The notes under the pieces are model-generated. The model did not search any database, had not been told where the DNA came from, and was given only the letters and a program-made list of their open reading frames with translations. 64,000 nt of DNA from Amycolatopsis sp. NBRC 101858 (GTDB lineage: Bacteria; Actinomycetota; Actinomycetes; Mycobacteriales; Pseudonocardiaceae), in contig NZ_BSTD01000003.1 of the NCBI RefSeq assembly GCF_030269325.1, positions 62,001 to 126,000 on the forward strand, given 5' to 3'. The translations under genes were made by a program, and so were the position numbers. The stretch's first letter is position 1. Every line of letters starts with the position of its first letter. Below are positions 1 through 7,092 of the stretch, in pieces.

Positions 1-240
1 GCGTACCTGCTGCGCACGTGGCACCCGGACACCCGCCCGCGCCGGCTGAGCCTCGACCCCGGCCAGGAGTGGACGCGGCTGGAGATCCTCGCCCGCACGG
101 GCGGCGGCCTGCTGCACAACGAGGGCACGGTCGAGTTCCGCGCGCACTACCGCCACCACGGCCGCGACGGGTTCCTCGAGGAGAACAGCCGCTTCCGCCG
201 GGCCGACGGCCACTGGGTCTATCTCGACGCGGAAGCCTGA
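1..240 (+). CDS. YchJ-family protein, C-terminal part (5' end outside window)
   Basis: The first 79 codons in frame 1 run open from the window edge to a TGA at 238-240. The peptide begins AYLLRTWHPDTRPRRL and continues with a WTRLEIL and an EFRAHY segment, the pattern of the NTF2-like middle domain of YchJ/UPF0225 proteins, which usually pair it with an SEC-C zinc motif outside this window. The biochemical role of the family is unknown. The start and any N-terminal SEC-C motif cannot be seen. The stop sits directly against the next, degenerate, gene. Confidence 0.75.
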   Translation, partial: AYLLRTWHPDTRPRRLSLDPGQEWTRLEILARTGGGLLHNEGTVEFRAHYRHHGRDGFLEENSRFRRADGHWVYLDAEA

Positions 241-688
241 TAGGCACCGCGATCGTCGGCGTGGCCGGGGCGCTCCTTGGCGTCCTGGTCGGCGGCTTCC
301 TCCAGCACCTGCTCGCCGCCCGCAGCCGCCGGTGGCAGCGCGAAGACGCGCTCGGCAAGCTGAAGCAGACCGTCTACGCCGAGTACCTGCGCGCGATCAG
401 CGCGAGCCACGGCCAGGCGATGGCCGGCGAACGGACCCGCGCCGAGGACGCCCGCCTGCACGCCGCCACGGCCGAGATCGAAGTCCTCGCCGGGGCAGCG
501 GTTTCGGACCGGCGCGGAAGTTCACGACCACCGTGATCGACGTCCACGCGAGGATCACCGCCGGTGACGGCGGCGAGGAGCCGACCGTGGCTGCGCGAAG
601 ACGCGCTCGGCAAGCCGGAGCAAGCCGCCAGCTGGCCGTGGCTCGCGGTGCTCGAACTCTTCGAAACGATCTCGGAACAACGGCGTAG
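240..688 (+). pseudogene. Small membrane-anchored protein gene, frameshifted
   Basis: Directly after the YchJ stop a frame reads GTAIVGVAGALLGVLVGGFL, a clear membrane segment, followed by a basic/helical stretch (WQREDALGKLKQTVYAEYLR). No ATG or well-placed GTG starts it: the codon expected to be the start is ATA at 240, and the first GTG is at 261, inside the membrane helix. The frame dies at 536. The sensible continuation (KFTTTVIDVHARITAGDGG) lies in frame 2 from about 491 to the stop at 688, so one frameshift near 490-506 splits the gene. A 23-bp direct repeat of its own sequence follows. A missing start and a frameshift suggest a decayed gene; a sequencing error at the shift is the alternative. 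Function unknown. Confidence 0.55.
338..615 (+). repeat. Pair of 23-bp direct repeats
   Basis: An identical 23-bp sequence (core CGAAGACGCGCTCGGCAAGC) occurs at 338-360 and again at 593-615. Both copies fall in the degenerate gene at 240-688 but in different reading frames, which suggests a local partial duplication rather than a protein repeat. Confidence 0.85.
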
Positions 689-720
689 CGGGCATCGCCG
701 GCGTGCTAAACAGTGCGGCG

Positions 721-1953
721 ATGGGAAAACTGACGCGCCGCGCCCGGGCCAAAGCCGACTACCTCGGCTTCCTCGGCGCCCGGGAGTGGCCGCTTGCCGC
801 CTCCGGGCTGGGGGTCGTTCTCGGGGTTGTCACCATTCTGCCGAGCGCCGTCGGGGTCGTGCTCTCCGTCGTCGCCCTCGGGCTCGGCGTCGCCACCTTC
901 GCCCGGGATGTCCGGCTGCTGCGCCGCCGCTGGGCCGGGTTCGCCTTCACCACCATCGCCGCGCCCTTCCCGACCGCGGAACTGCCGCCGCCGTCGGCTT
1001 ATCCGCCCTCCGCGTACCTCGCCGTGCCCGCGCGCGGGACCGCGCTGGTCAGCGCCGCGATCGACCGGGACCTGTGGTCCGAACGGCACACGATCACCGT
1101 CGCCGAGGAGCCGTACCGGCTGCCGCCCGCGCTCAAGGCGACCGCGCCGCACGTGCTGCCGCTGCGGGCCCGCGGCCGGCTGCTGTTCAACGGCCCGATC
1201 GTCGGCATGCGCGGCGACCCGCTGCCCGCCACCGGTACGCGGCCCGCGCCGATCCGGCTGCACCGCGCCCGGTTCTTCGACGCCGTCTGCTCGAACGAGC
1301 TCGGCACGCTCCGCATCACCCGCGCCGGCACCGGCGAGGAGTACGACCTCCGCAAGGCCGAACTGACCGACACCGACGGCGCGCTCCGGGAGCTCGGCAG
1401 CAGCACGCTGGCCGACCTCGTCGGCGTCTCCACCGTCGCGTTCACCACCGACGGCAAGCTCGTCACCGTCCGCCAGTCCCCGCTCAACGCCGTGAGCGGG
1501 CTGCTGCTCGCGCCGTCGGGCAGTGGCTCGCTCGAACCGCGGGACCTGCGCACCCCCGACGGCGGCGTGCGCCGGTCCCTCCACACCGCCGTCTGCGCCG
1601 GGATGGAACGCGAACTCTGCGAGGAGAGCGGCCTGCGCCCCGAAGACGTCCGCGAGACGAAGCTGACCGGGTTCGCGCGCTGGATGGAACGCGGTGCCAA
1701 GCCGGAGTTCTTCGGCGTGACCGAGCTCGCGGTCGACAGCACCGAGGTCGCCGCGCGCCGCCCGGTCAGCGGCGAGCGCCTCTACAGCGCCGGCCTGACG
1801 CTCTTCGACGTCGACCTCCCGGCCATCGGGGCCGCGCTGGCCGGCGGTGTCCCGCTCAGCGAAGCACTTCCGCAGCGGATCTGGGAGGACGGTTCGCTGC
1901 CGCTCCTGCTGGCACTGCGCGCCGCGGCGGCCTGGCAGGCGGCGCGGATCTGA
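721..1953 (+). CDS. Membrane-anchored Nudix-like protein
   Basis: 410 aa from the ATG at 721; an in-frame GTG at 703 is possible but gives an unlikely N-terminus. Residues about 20-62 form two hydrophobic segments after a basic start (MGKLTRRARAK), so the protein is probably anchored with the rest cytoplasmic. Near residue 300 the sequence RELCEESGL fits the core of the Nudix box (REUxEExGU), but the upstream glycine and glutamate of the canonical box are not well preserved, so substrate and activity are uncertain. The gene stands alone; the csxA promoter follows. Other annotations would call it hypothetical. Nudix kinship is inferred from the motif alone. Confidence 0.6.
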   Translation: MGKLTRRARAKADYLGFLGAREWPLAASGLGVVLGVVTILPSAVGVVLSVVALGLGVATFARDVRLLRRRWAGFAFTTIAAPFPTAELPPPSAYPPSAYLAVPARGTALVSAAIDRDLWSERHTITVAEEPYRLPPALKATAPHVLPLRARGRLLFNGPIVGMRGDPLPATGTRPAPIRLHRARFFDAVCSNELGTLRITRAGTGEEYDLRKAELTDTDGALRELGSSTLADLVGVSTVAFTTDGKLVTVRQSPLNAVSGLLLAPSGSGSLEPRDLRTPDGGVRRSLHTAVCAGMERELCEESGLRPEDVRETKLTGFARWMERGAKPEFFGVTELAVDSTEVAARRPVSGERLYSAGLTLFDVDLPAIGAALAGGVPLSEALPQRIWEDGSLPLLLALRAAAAWQAARI

Positions 1954-1988
1954 CCGAAACGCCCCTGTTCTCCCGGTGACCGGACCGC

Positions 1989-2024
1989 TACGATCGTCCG
2001 CAATTGTTAGGAAAGTTCCCTAAC
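1989..2024 (+). promoter_or_regulatory. csxA promoter -10 and operator-like palindrome
   Basis: TACGAT at 1989-1994 is a good actinomycete -10 hexamer. Just after the predicted transcription start lies an imperfect 19-bp palindrome, GTTAGGAAAGTTCCCTAAC (2006-2024). From memory it resembles the palindromes recognised by the ROK-family chitosanase repressor CsnR upstream of actinomycete chitosanase genes. Its position would let a bound repressor block transcription of csxA. Confidence 0.6.
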
Positions 2025-2073
2025 GATAGTCCCGCTGTTCCCCACGCCGCCGTGGTGCCTAGGAGGCGCGCTA

Positions 2074-5000
2074 GTGAGCTATCGGCAGAAGAGAACCCGG
2101 ACCCTCGTGGCGGCGGCGGTGCTCGCCGTCGCCGTGAGCGGGGCGACCGTCCCGGCGGCCACCGGCCAGGAGCAGGCGAGAGCGACGGTCGCGGCCGCGG
2201 GCCCGGCCACCGCCGTCCCCGGCTTCCTGATCCAGACGTCCGCGCAGGTCAGCGACGACTCGGCGGTCTCCAAGCCCGGCTTCGACACCGCCGGCTGGTA
2301 CCCCGTCGGCCCGCGCTCGACCGTCTACGCCGGTCTGCTGGCCAACGGCAAGTACGCCGACCCCTTCTACTCGACGAACATGAAGAACGTGCCGACCGCG
2401 GACTTCAAGGTCCCGTGGTGGTACCGCACCGACCTCACCGTCACCGACCCCACCCAGCGCACCTACCTCGACTTCAGCGGCGTGCTGTCCAAGGCCGACG
2501 TCTGGGTCAACGGGACGCGGATCGCGGACAAGACCCAGGTCACCGGTGCCTACACGCGCCACGACCTGGACATCACCGCGCAGGTCAAGGCCGGCACCAA
2601 CAGCATCGCGTTCAAGGTCTACCCGAACGACCCGAACAAGGACCTGTCGATGGGCTGGATCGACTGGGCCCAGACCCCGCCGGACCAGAACATGGGCATC
2701 GTGCGGGACGTCCTCGTCCGGCGCAGCGGCGCGGTGGCGCTGCGCGGCAGTCACGTCGTCACGAAGTTGACCGGGACCACCCACGCCGACCTCACGGTCA
2801 AGGCCGACGTCCGCAACGACTCGGCGGCCGCGGTGTCCACGACGGTCTCCGGCACGGTCGCCGGCAAACCGATCAGCCAGACGGTTTCCCTGGCGGCCAA
2901 GGAGAAGAAGACCGTCACGTTCCCGGTGGTCGGGATCGACAACCCGCAGGTCTGGTGGCCGGCCGGGATGGGCGGGCAGCCGCTCTACGACCTCGACCTG
3001 ACGGCGAGCGTCGGCGGCGCGGCGTCGGACTCCGCGCACGAGAGCTTCGGCGTGCGCCAGGTGACGGCGAACAAGAACTCCAGCGGCGGCCGGTCGTACA
3101 CGATCAACGGGCGCCCGCTGCTGATCAAGGGCGGCGGCTACTCGCCGGACCTGTTCCTGCGCTGGAACGAGCAGTACGCGGCCGACAAGCTCGCCTACGT
3201 CAAGGACCTCGGGCTCAACACCGTGCGCCTGGAGGGGCACATCGAGCCGGACGAGTTCTTCGACCTCGCCGACAAGATGGGCGTGCTCACGCTGCCCGGC
3301 TGGGAGTGCTGCGACAAGTGGGAAGGCCAGGTCAACGGGGACGAGAAGGGTGACCCCTGGAACGCCGCGGACTACCCCGTCGCGAAGGCGTCGATGACCG
3401 CGGAGGCCGAGCGGCTGCGCGACCACCCGAGCGTCATCTCGTTCCTGATCGGCAGTGACTTCGCGCCCGACGCGACGATCGAGAAGAACTACCTCGACGC
3501 GCTGAGCGCCGCGGACTGGCCCACCCCGGTGGTCCCGGCCGCGTCGGCGAAGTCGTCGCCGCAGCTCGGCTCGTCCGGCATGAAGATGAACGGCCCGTAC
3601 GACTACGTCCCGCCGAACTACTGGTACGACAAGGCGCACACCGACCTCGGCGGTGCGTGGAGCTTCAACTCCGAAACCAGTGCCGGGCCGGACATCCCGA
3701 CGATGGACACGCTGAAGCGGATGATGTCGTCGAGCGAGCTGGACACGATGTGGAAGAGCCCGTCGACCGCGCAGTACCACCGATCGTCGTCCTCGACGTT
3801 CGCCAATCTGAAGCTCTTCGGTGACGCGCTGACCGGCCGCTACGGCAAGCCGGCGAGCTTGGACGACTTCGTCCGCAAGGCGCAGCTGGCGCAGTACGAG
3901 AACGTCCGCGCCGAGTTCGAGTCGCACTCGCGCAACTTCAGCGACAGCTCGAACCCGTCGACCGGGATCATCTACTGGATGCTCAACAGCGGCTGGACGT
4001 CGCTGCACTGGCAGCTGTTCGACGCCTACCTCGACCAGAACGGCTCCTACTTCGGGGCCAAGAAGGCGAACGAGCCGCTGCACATCCAGTACTCGTACGA
4101 CACCAAGTCCGTCGTGGTGGTCAACCACAACCACGACGCGGCGTCGAACCTCACCGCGTCGGTCAAGCTCTACAACCTCGACGGCACGGAGAAGTTCAAC
4201 CAGTCCAAGGCCGTTTCGGTGAACGGTGACGGCGCGAAGACCACCGCGCTGACCATCGGTTCGGTCAGCGGCCTGTCGACGACGTACCTGGCGAAGCTGG
4301 TCCTGACCGACGGATCGGGCAAGGAGGTCAGCCGCAACGTCTACTGGCTGTCCACCAAGGCCGACACGCTCGACTGGGGCAACAGCGACTGGTACTACAC
4401 GCCGACGACGTCGTACGCCGACCTGTCCGGGCTGAACGGCCTGGCCCAGGTGACGCTCGGCTCGACCGCCACCTCGACGGCCGACGGCGACGGCACCACG
4501 ACGACCAAGGTGACGCTGACGAACGGCTCGGCGAACAAGGTGCCGGCGTTCTTCGTCGACGCGCACGTCGTCGGCGCGGCGGGTGCGCCGGTGCTGCCGG
4601 TGCGGTGGACCGACAACCAGGTCAGCCTCTGGCCGGGCGAGTCGACCACGCTGACCGCGACGTACCGGACCGCGGACCTCAAGGGCGCCAAGCCGTCCGT
4701 GCGGGTCGCGGGCTGGAACACCGGGACGAAGACGATCCCGGCGGACGGCACCACCGGCCCCGGCCCGGGTGACCCGGTGGACTACCAGGCCGAGAACGCC
4801 ACGATCACCAGCGGTGTCGCGGAGTCGAACCACGCCGGCTTCACCGGCACCGGGTTCGTCAACTACGACAACGCGACCGGCAGCGCGGTGGAGTTCTCCG
4901 TCGACGCGGCCGCCGCGGGTCCCGCGAACGTCGTCCTTCGGTTCGCCAACGGCACCACGGTGAACCGGCCGATGGACCTCACGGTGAACGGTGCCAAGGT

Positions 5001-5151
5001 GGCGTCGGCCGTGGCGTTCGGCGGCACCGGCAACTGGGACACTTGGCAGACGGTCACGATCCCGGTGACGCTGACCGCCGGGACGAACAAGATCAAGGCG
5101 ACCGCGACGACCGCCAACGGCGGCCCGAACGTCGACAAGATCACCGTCTAG
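2074..5151 (+). CDS. csxA: Secreted exo-beta-D-glucosaminidase (GH2) with CBM35
   Basis: 1025 aa. It releases single glucosamine units from the non-reducing end of chitosan oligomers outside the cell. The GTG at 2074 follows AGGAGG (2061-2066) at good spacing and begins a signal peptide (MSYRQKRTRT, then a hydrophobic run to about residue 35). The GH2 order is jelly-roll (about 45-215), Ig-like domain, TIM barrel (about 335-640), Ig-like domains and a C-terminal CBM35 from about 902 (DYQAENATI...). The general acid aspartate in IGSDFAPD is D462 and the nucleophile in FNSETSAG is E534, the same 72-residue spacing as D469/E541 of A. orientalis CsxA. The sequence agrees with my memory of CsxA along nearly its whole length. 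It is monocistronic, with its own promoter/operator and a terminator shared with the convergent esterase. Confidence 0.95.
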   Translation: MSYRQKRTRTLVAAAVLAVAVSGATVPAATGQEQARATVAAAGPATAVPGFLIQTSAQVSDDSAVSKPGFDTAGWYPVGPRSTVYAGLLANGKYADPFYSTNMKNVPTADFKVPWWYRTDLTVTDPTQRTYLDFSGVLSKADVWVNGTRIADKTQVTGAYTRHDLDITAQVKAGTNSIAFKVYPNDPNKDLSMGWIDWAQTPPDQNMGIVRDVLVRRSGAVALRGSHVVTKLTGTTHADLTVKADVRNDSAAAVSTTVSGTVAGKPISQTVSLAAKEKKTVTFPVVGIDNPQVWWPAGMGGQPLYDLDLTASVGGAASDSAHESFGVRQVTANKNSSGGRSYTINGRPLLIKGGGYSPDLFLRWNEQYAADKLAYVKDLGLNTVRLEGHIEPDEFFDLADKMGVLTLPGWECCDKWEGQVNGDEKGDPWNAADYPVAKASMTAEAERLRDHPSVISFLIGSDFAPDATIEKNYLDALSAADWPTPVVPAASAKSSPQLGSSGMKMNGPYDYVPPNYWYDKAHTDLGGAWSFNSETSAGPDIPTMDTLKRMMSSSELDTMWKSPSTAQYHRSSSSTFANLKLFGDALTGRYGKPASLDDFVRKAQLAQYENVRAEFESHSRNFSDSSNPSTGIIYWMLNSGWTSLHWQLFDAYLDQNGSYFGAKKANEPLHIQYSYDTKSVVVVNHNHDAASNLTASVKLYNLDGTEKFNQSKAVSVNGDGAKTTALTIGSVSGLSTTYLAKLVLTDGSGKEVSRNVYWLSTKADTLDWGNSDWYYTPTTSYADLSGLNGLAQVTLGSTATSTADGDGTTTTKVTLTNGSANKVPAFFVDAHVVGAAGAPVLPVRWTDNQVSLWPGESTTLTATYRTADLKGAKPSVRVAGWNTGTKTIPADGTTGPGPGDPVDYQAENATITSGVAESNHAGFTGTGFVNYDNATGSAVEFSVDAAAAGPANVVLRFANGTTVNRPMDLTVNGAKVASAVAFGGTGNWDTWQTVTIPVTLTAGTNKIKATATTANGGPNVDKITV

Positions 5152-5158
5152 GCACCGG

Positions 5159-5184
5159 GCCGGGGCGGTTCACGCCGCCCCGGC
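5159..5184. terminator. Bidirectional hairpin between csxA and the esterase gene
   Basis: GCCGGGGCGG (5159-5168) and CCGCCCCGGC (5175-5184) form a perfect 10-bp stem with a 6-nt loop in the 33 bp between two convergent stop codons. There is no U tract, as is usual in actinomycetes. Confidence 0.65.
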
Positions 5185-6570
5185 TCAGTCCCAGAGGAGG
5201 CGCTGCTCGCGGTCCGGATCGGACACCGTCGCCGAGACGTCGTCGAAGATCCGCGTGACGCGGTCGGCCGGCCGGTAGCGCGGCCAGCCCGGGTCGCCCG
5301 TCGCGACGAACCGGACCCAGGCGTCGAACATCTCCGTCGCCACCGCCTGCATCCGCTCGGCCGGGAACGTCCGGCCGGCGAACAGGAACCGCCAGTTGCG
5401 ATTGCGGATGTCGTCGAACACCAACGGCAGGTCGAGCCCGTGCGCGGCGCCGAGCCCCTTGCCGCGCGGGGCGATCCGCCAGTCGAGCCGGTACATCCAG
5501 GCGTCCGGCTGTTTCTCGGCGAAGCGGATCGCCGGGATCCACCAGTCCCCCGAGGTCAGCACGCGGTTGCGAATCTGGTCCGCCGGCCAGTCGAGCAGCT
5601 CGGCGTAGGCCGCGACAGCCTTCTCGATCTCGGCGTCGTCCAGCATCGTCGAGCCGACACCCAGGAGCTTCGCGCCGCCCGACTGCAGCCAGCTGAACAG
5701 GTCTTCCTCGTCGGCCGTCGTCCCGATGAGCAGCGGGACTTCGCGGACGCCGTCCAGCGGCCGTTCGGGCAGCAGCTCGTCGCCGACGACCACCCGGTAG
5801 GTCACCTTGGTCCCGGAGGCCGCCGAAACCCGTTGCTGCGCTTCGAGAATCCGTTTCACCGGCAGCGTGGCGAGGTCTTCCGGCGACGCGTCCAGTTCGG
5901 ACAGCACCGCCGAAGCGATCGCCACGCCTTCGGCCGGGGTGTGCACGACCGAGCCGACGCCGGTGCCGCTCTGCACGATCGCCTGCCGGACGAGCCCCCG
6001 CGTGGCGGGCACGGCCAGCAGCGTCCCGACCGTGCGGCCGCCGTTGGACTGCCCGGCGAGCGTCACGCGGTCCGGGTCACCGCCGAACGCTCCGACGTTG
6101 TCGCGCACCCACGCCAGCGCCGCGACCTGGTCGCGCAGGGACAGGTTGGAGTCGGCGACGCCGGGCAGGTGCAGCATGCCGAGCACCCCGAGCCGGTAGG
6201 CGACGGTCACCACGACCACGCCGCGCCGCGCGAACGCGGACCCGTCGAACTGGTGCGGCGCGCCCATCACGCCGCCCCCGCCGTGGATCCACACCAGCAC
6301 GGGGTACGAGCCGGGTTCCGAAGGCGCGTAGACGTTCAGGGAGAGGCAGTCCTCGTCGCCGGTGAAGCCGCGGCCGGTCAGCTCGGGCTGCGGCGCCCGC
6401 GGCGCCCACTTCGTCGCGTCGCGTTCCCCGGACCACGGCGGCACCGGCCGGGGCGCGCGGAACCGCAGCTCCCCCACCGGCGGCTCGGCGTAGGGCACCC
6501 CGAGAAACGTCCTGACCCCGTCGCGTTCGGACCCGCGCAGCGCGCCGGCCGCGATCTCCACCGTCGTCAC
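5185..6570 (-). CDS. Carboxylesterase, type B family
   Basis: 461 aa. An alpha/beta-hydrolase of the carboxylesterase B (para-nitrobenzyl esterase) family, expected to cleave short-chain carboxylic esters. The N-terminus reads GALRG...FLGVPYAEPPVG, typical of the family. The oxyanion loop is HGGGG (96-100), the nucleophile is S175 in GQSNGG (GESAG in most members), and the later ADEEDLFSW and GAAHGLDLPLVF segments supply the acid and histidine. FTGDEDCLSLNVY holds the family's signature. No signal peptide is visible, so it is probably cytoplasmic. It diverges from the SnoaL-like gene across a 20-bp perfect palindrome. Natural substrate unknown. Confidence 0.88.
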   Translation of the reverse strand: MTTVEIAAGALRGSERDGVRTFLGVPYAEPPVGELRFRAPRPVPPWSGERDATKWAPRAPQPELTGRGFTGDEDCLSLNVYAPSEPGSYPVLVWIHGGGGVMGAPHQFDGSAFARRGVVVVTVAYRLGVLGMLHLPGVADSNLSLRDQVAALAWVRDNVGAFGGDPDRVTLAGQSNGGRTVGTLLAVPATRGLVRQAIVQSGTGVGSVVHTPAEGVAIASAVLSELDASPEDLATLPVKRILEAQQRVSAASGTKVTYRVVVGDELLPERPLDGVREVPLLIGTTADEEDLFSWLQSGGAKLLGVGSTMLDDAEIEKAVAAYAELLDWPADQIRNRVLTSGDWWIPAIRFAEKQPDAWMYRLDWRIAPRGKGLGAAHGLDLPLVFDDIRNRNWRFLFAGRTFPAERMQAVATEMFDAWVRFVATGDPGWPRYRPADRVTRIFDDVSATVSDPDREQRLLWD

Positions 6571-6595
6571 GCCTCCAGCCTAGGCGCGCGGGGAC

Positions 6596-6626
6596 TTGCC
6601 CTGGAGCGCGCTCCAGGGTGTTGACT
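6596..6626 (+). promoter_or_regulatory. MerR-type promoter with 20-bp perfect palindrome
   Basis: CCCTGGAGCGCGCTCCAGGG (6599-6618) is a perfect 20-bp inverted repeat. It overlaps TTGCCC at 6596 and is followed by TTGACT at 6621, so the -35 and -10 elements would be 19 bp apart. A dyad filling an over-long spacer is the hallmark of promoters controlled by MerR-family activators. It serves the SnoaL-like gene at 6652 and could also affect the divergent esterase. No merR gene lies in the window. Confidence 0.7.
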
Positions 6627-6651
6627 CGGTCCCACACACTGGGAGGGAACC

Positions 6652-7059
6652 ATGACCGCAGCAGAGAACAAGCAGCTCGTGAGAGCCGCATTCGACGCCT
6701 GGGCGACCGGCGACATCCGGCCGCTGATCGCTGCCATGGCCGACGATGTCACGTGGACGGTCGGCGGGCACAACAGCTGGTCCGGCAGCTTCCGCGGCAA
6801 GGACTCGGTCCGCCGCGACCTGCTCGCGCCGCTCGGGGAGCAGTTCGACGGCACCTACACCAGCACCGCGAGCCGGTTCGTCGCCGAGGACGACGTCGTC
6901 GTGGTGGAGACGCGGGGCAGCGTCGCGACCAAGGCCGGGCCGCGGTACGACAACCAGTACTGCTTCGTCTTCCGGCTCGACGGCGGGAAGATCCGCGAGA
7001 TCACCGAGTACCTGGACACCCAGCTGGTCGCCGAGGTGCTCCCGGAGCTGGCCAGGTGA
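6652..7059 (+). CDS. SnoaL/NTF2-like fold protein
   Basis: 135 aa, the usual size for a single NTF2-like (SnoaL, ketosteroid-isomerase-like) domain. Family features are an N-terminal helix (NKQLVRAAFDAWATGDI), DDVTWTVGG, then SWSGSFRGKDSVRRDLLAPL, a DDVVVVETRG strand and a final YCFVFRLDGGKIREITEYLDT segment. Members range from isomerases and polyketide cyclases to non-catalytic binding proteins, so the ligand cannot be assigned. The ATG at 6652 is preceded by GGGAGGG. It has its own MerR-type promoter, implying induction by a small molecule or stress signal. Confidence 0.8.
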   Translation: MTAAENKQLVRAAFDAWATGDIRPLIAAMADDVTWTVGGHNSWSGSFRGKDSVRRDLLAPLGEQFDGTYTSTASRFVAEDDVVVVETRGSVATKAGPRYDNQYCFVFRLDGGKIREITEYLDTQLVAEVLPELAR

Positions 7060-7092
7060 CACCCGCCGCGGCCGACGGGTAATGATGAGCCC

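Noticed and set aside
2071..4833. A 920-codon open frame on the minus strand
   Set aside because: It is the antisense shadow of csxA. The composition is the Arg/Val/Gly-rich bias of a reversed high-GC gene and it has no family or ribosome-binding site.
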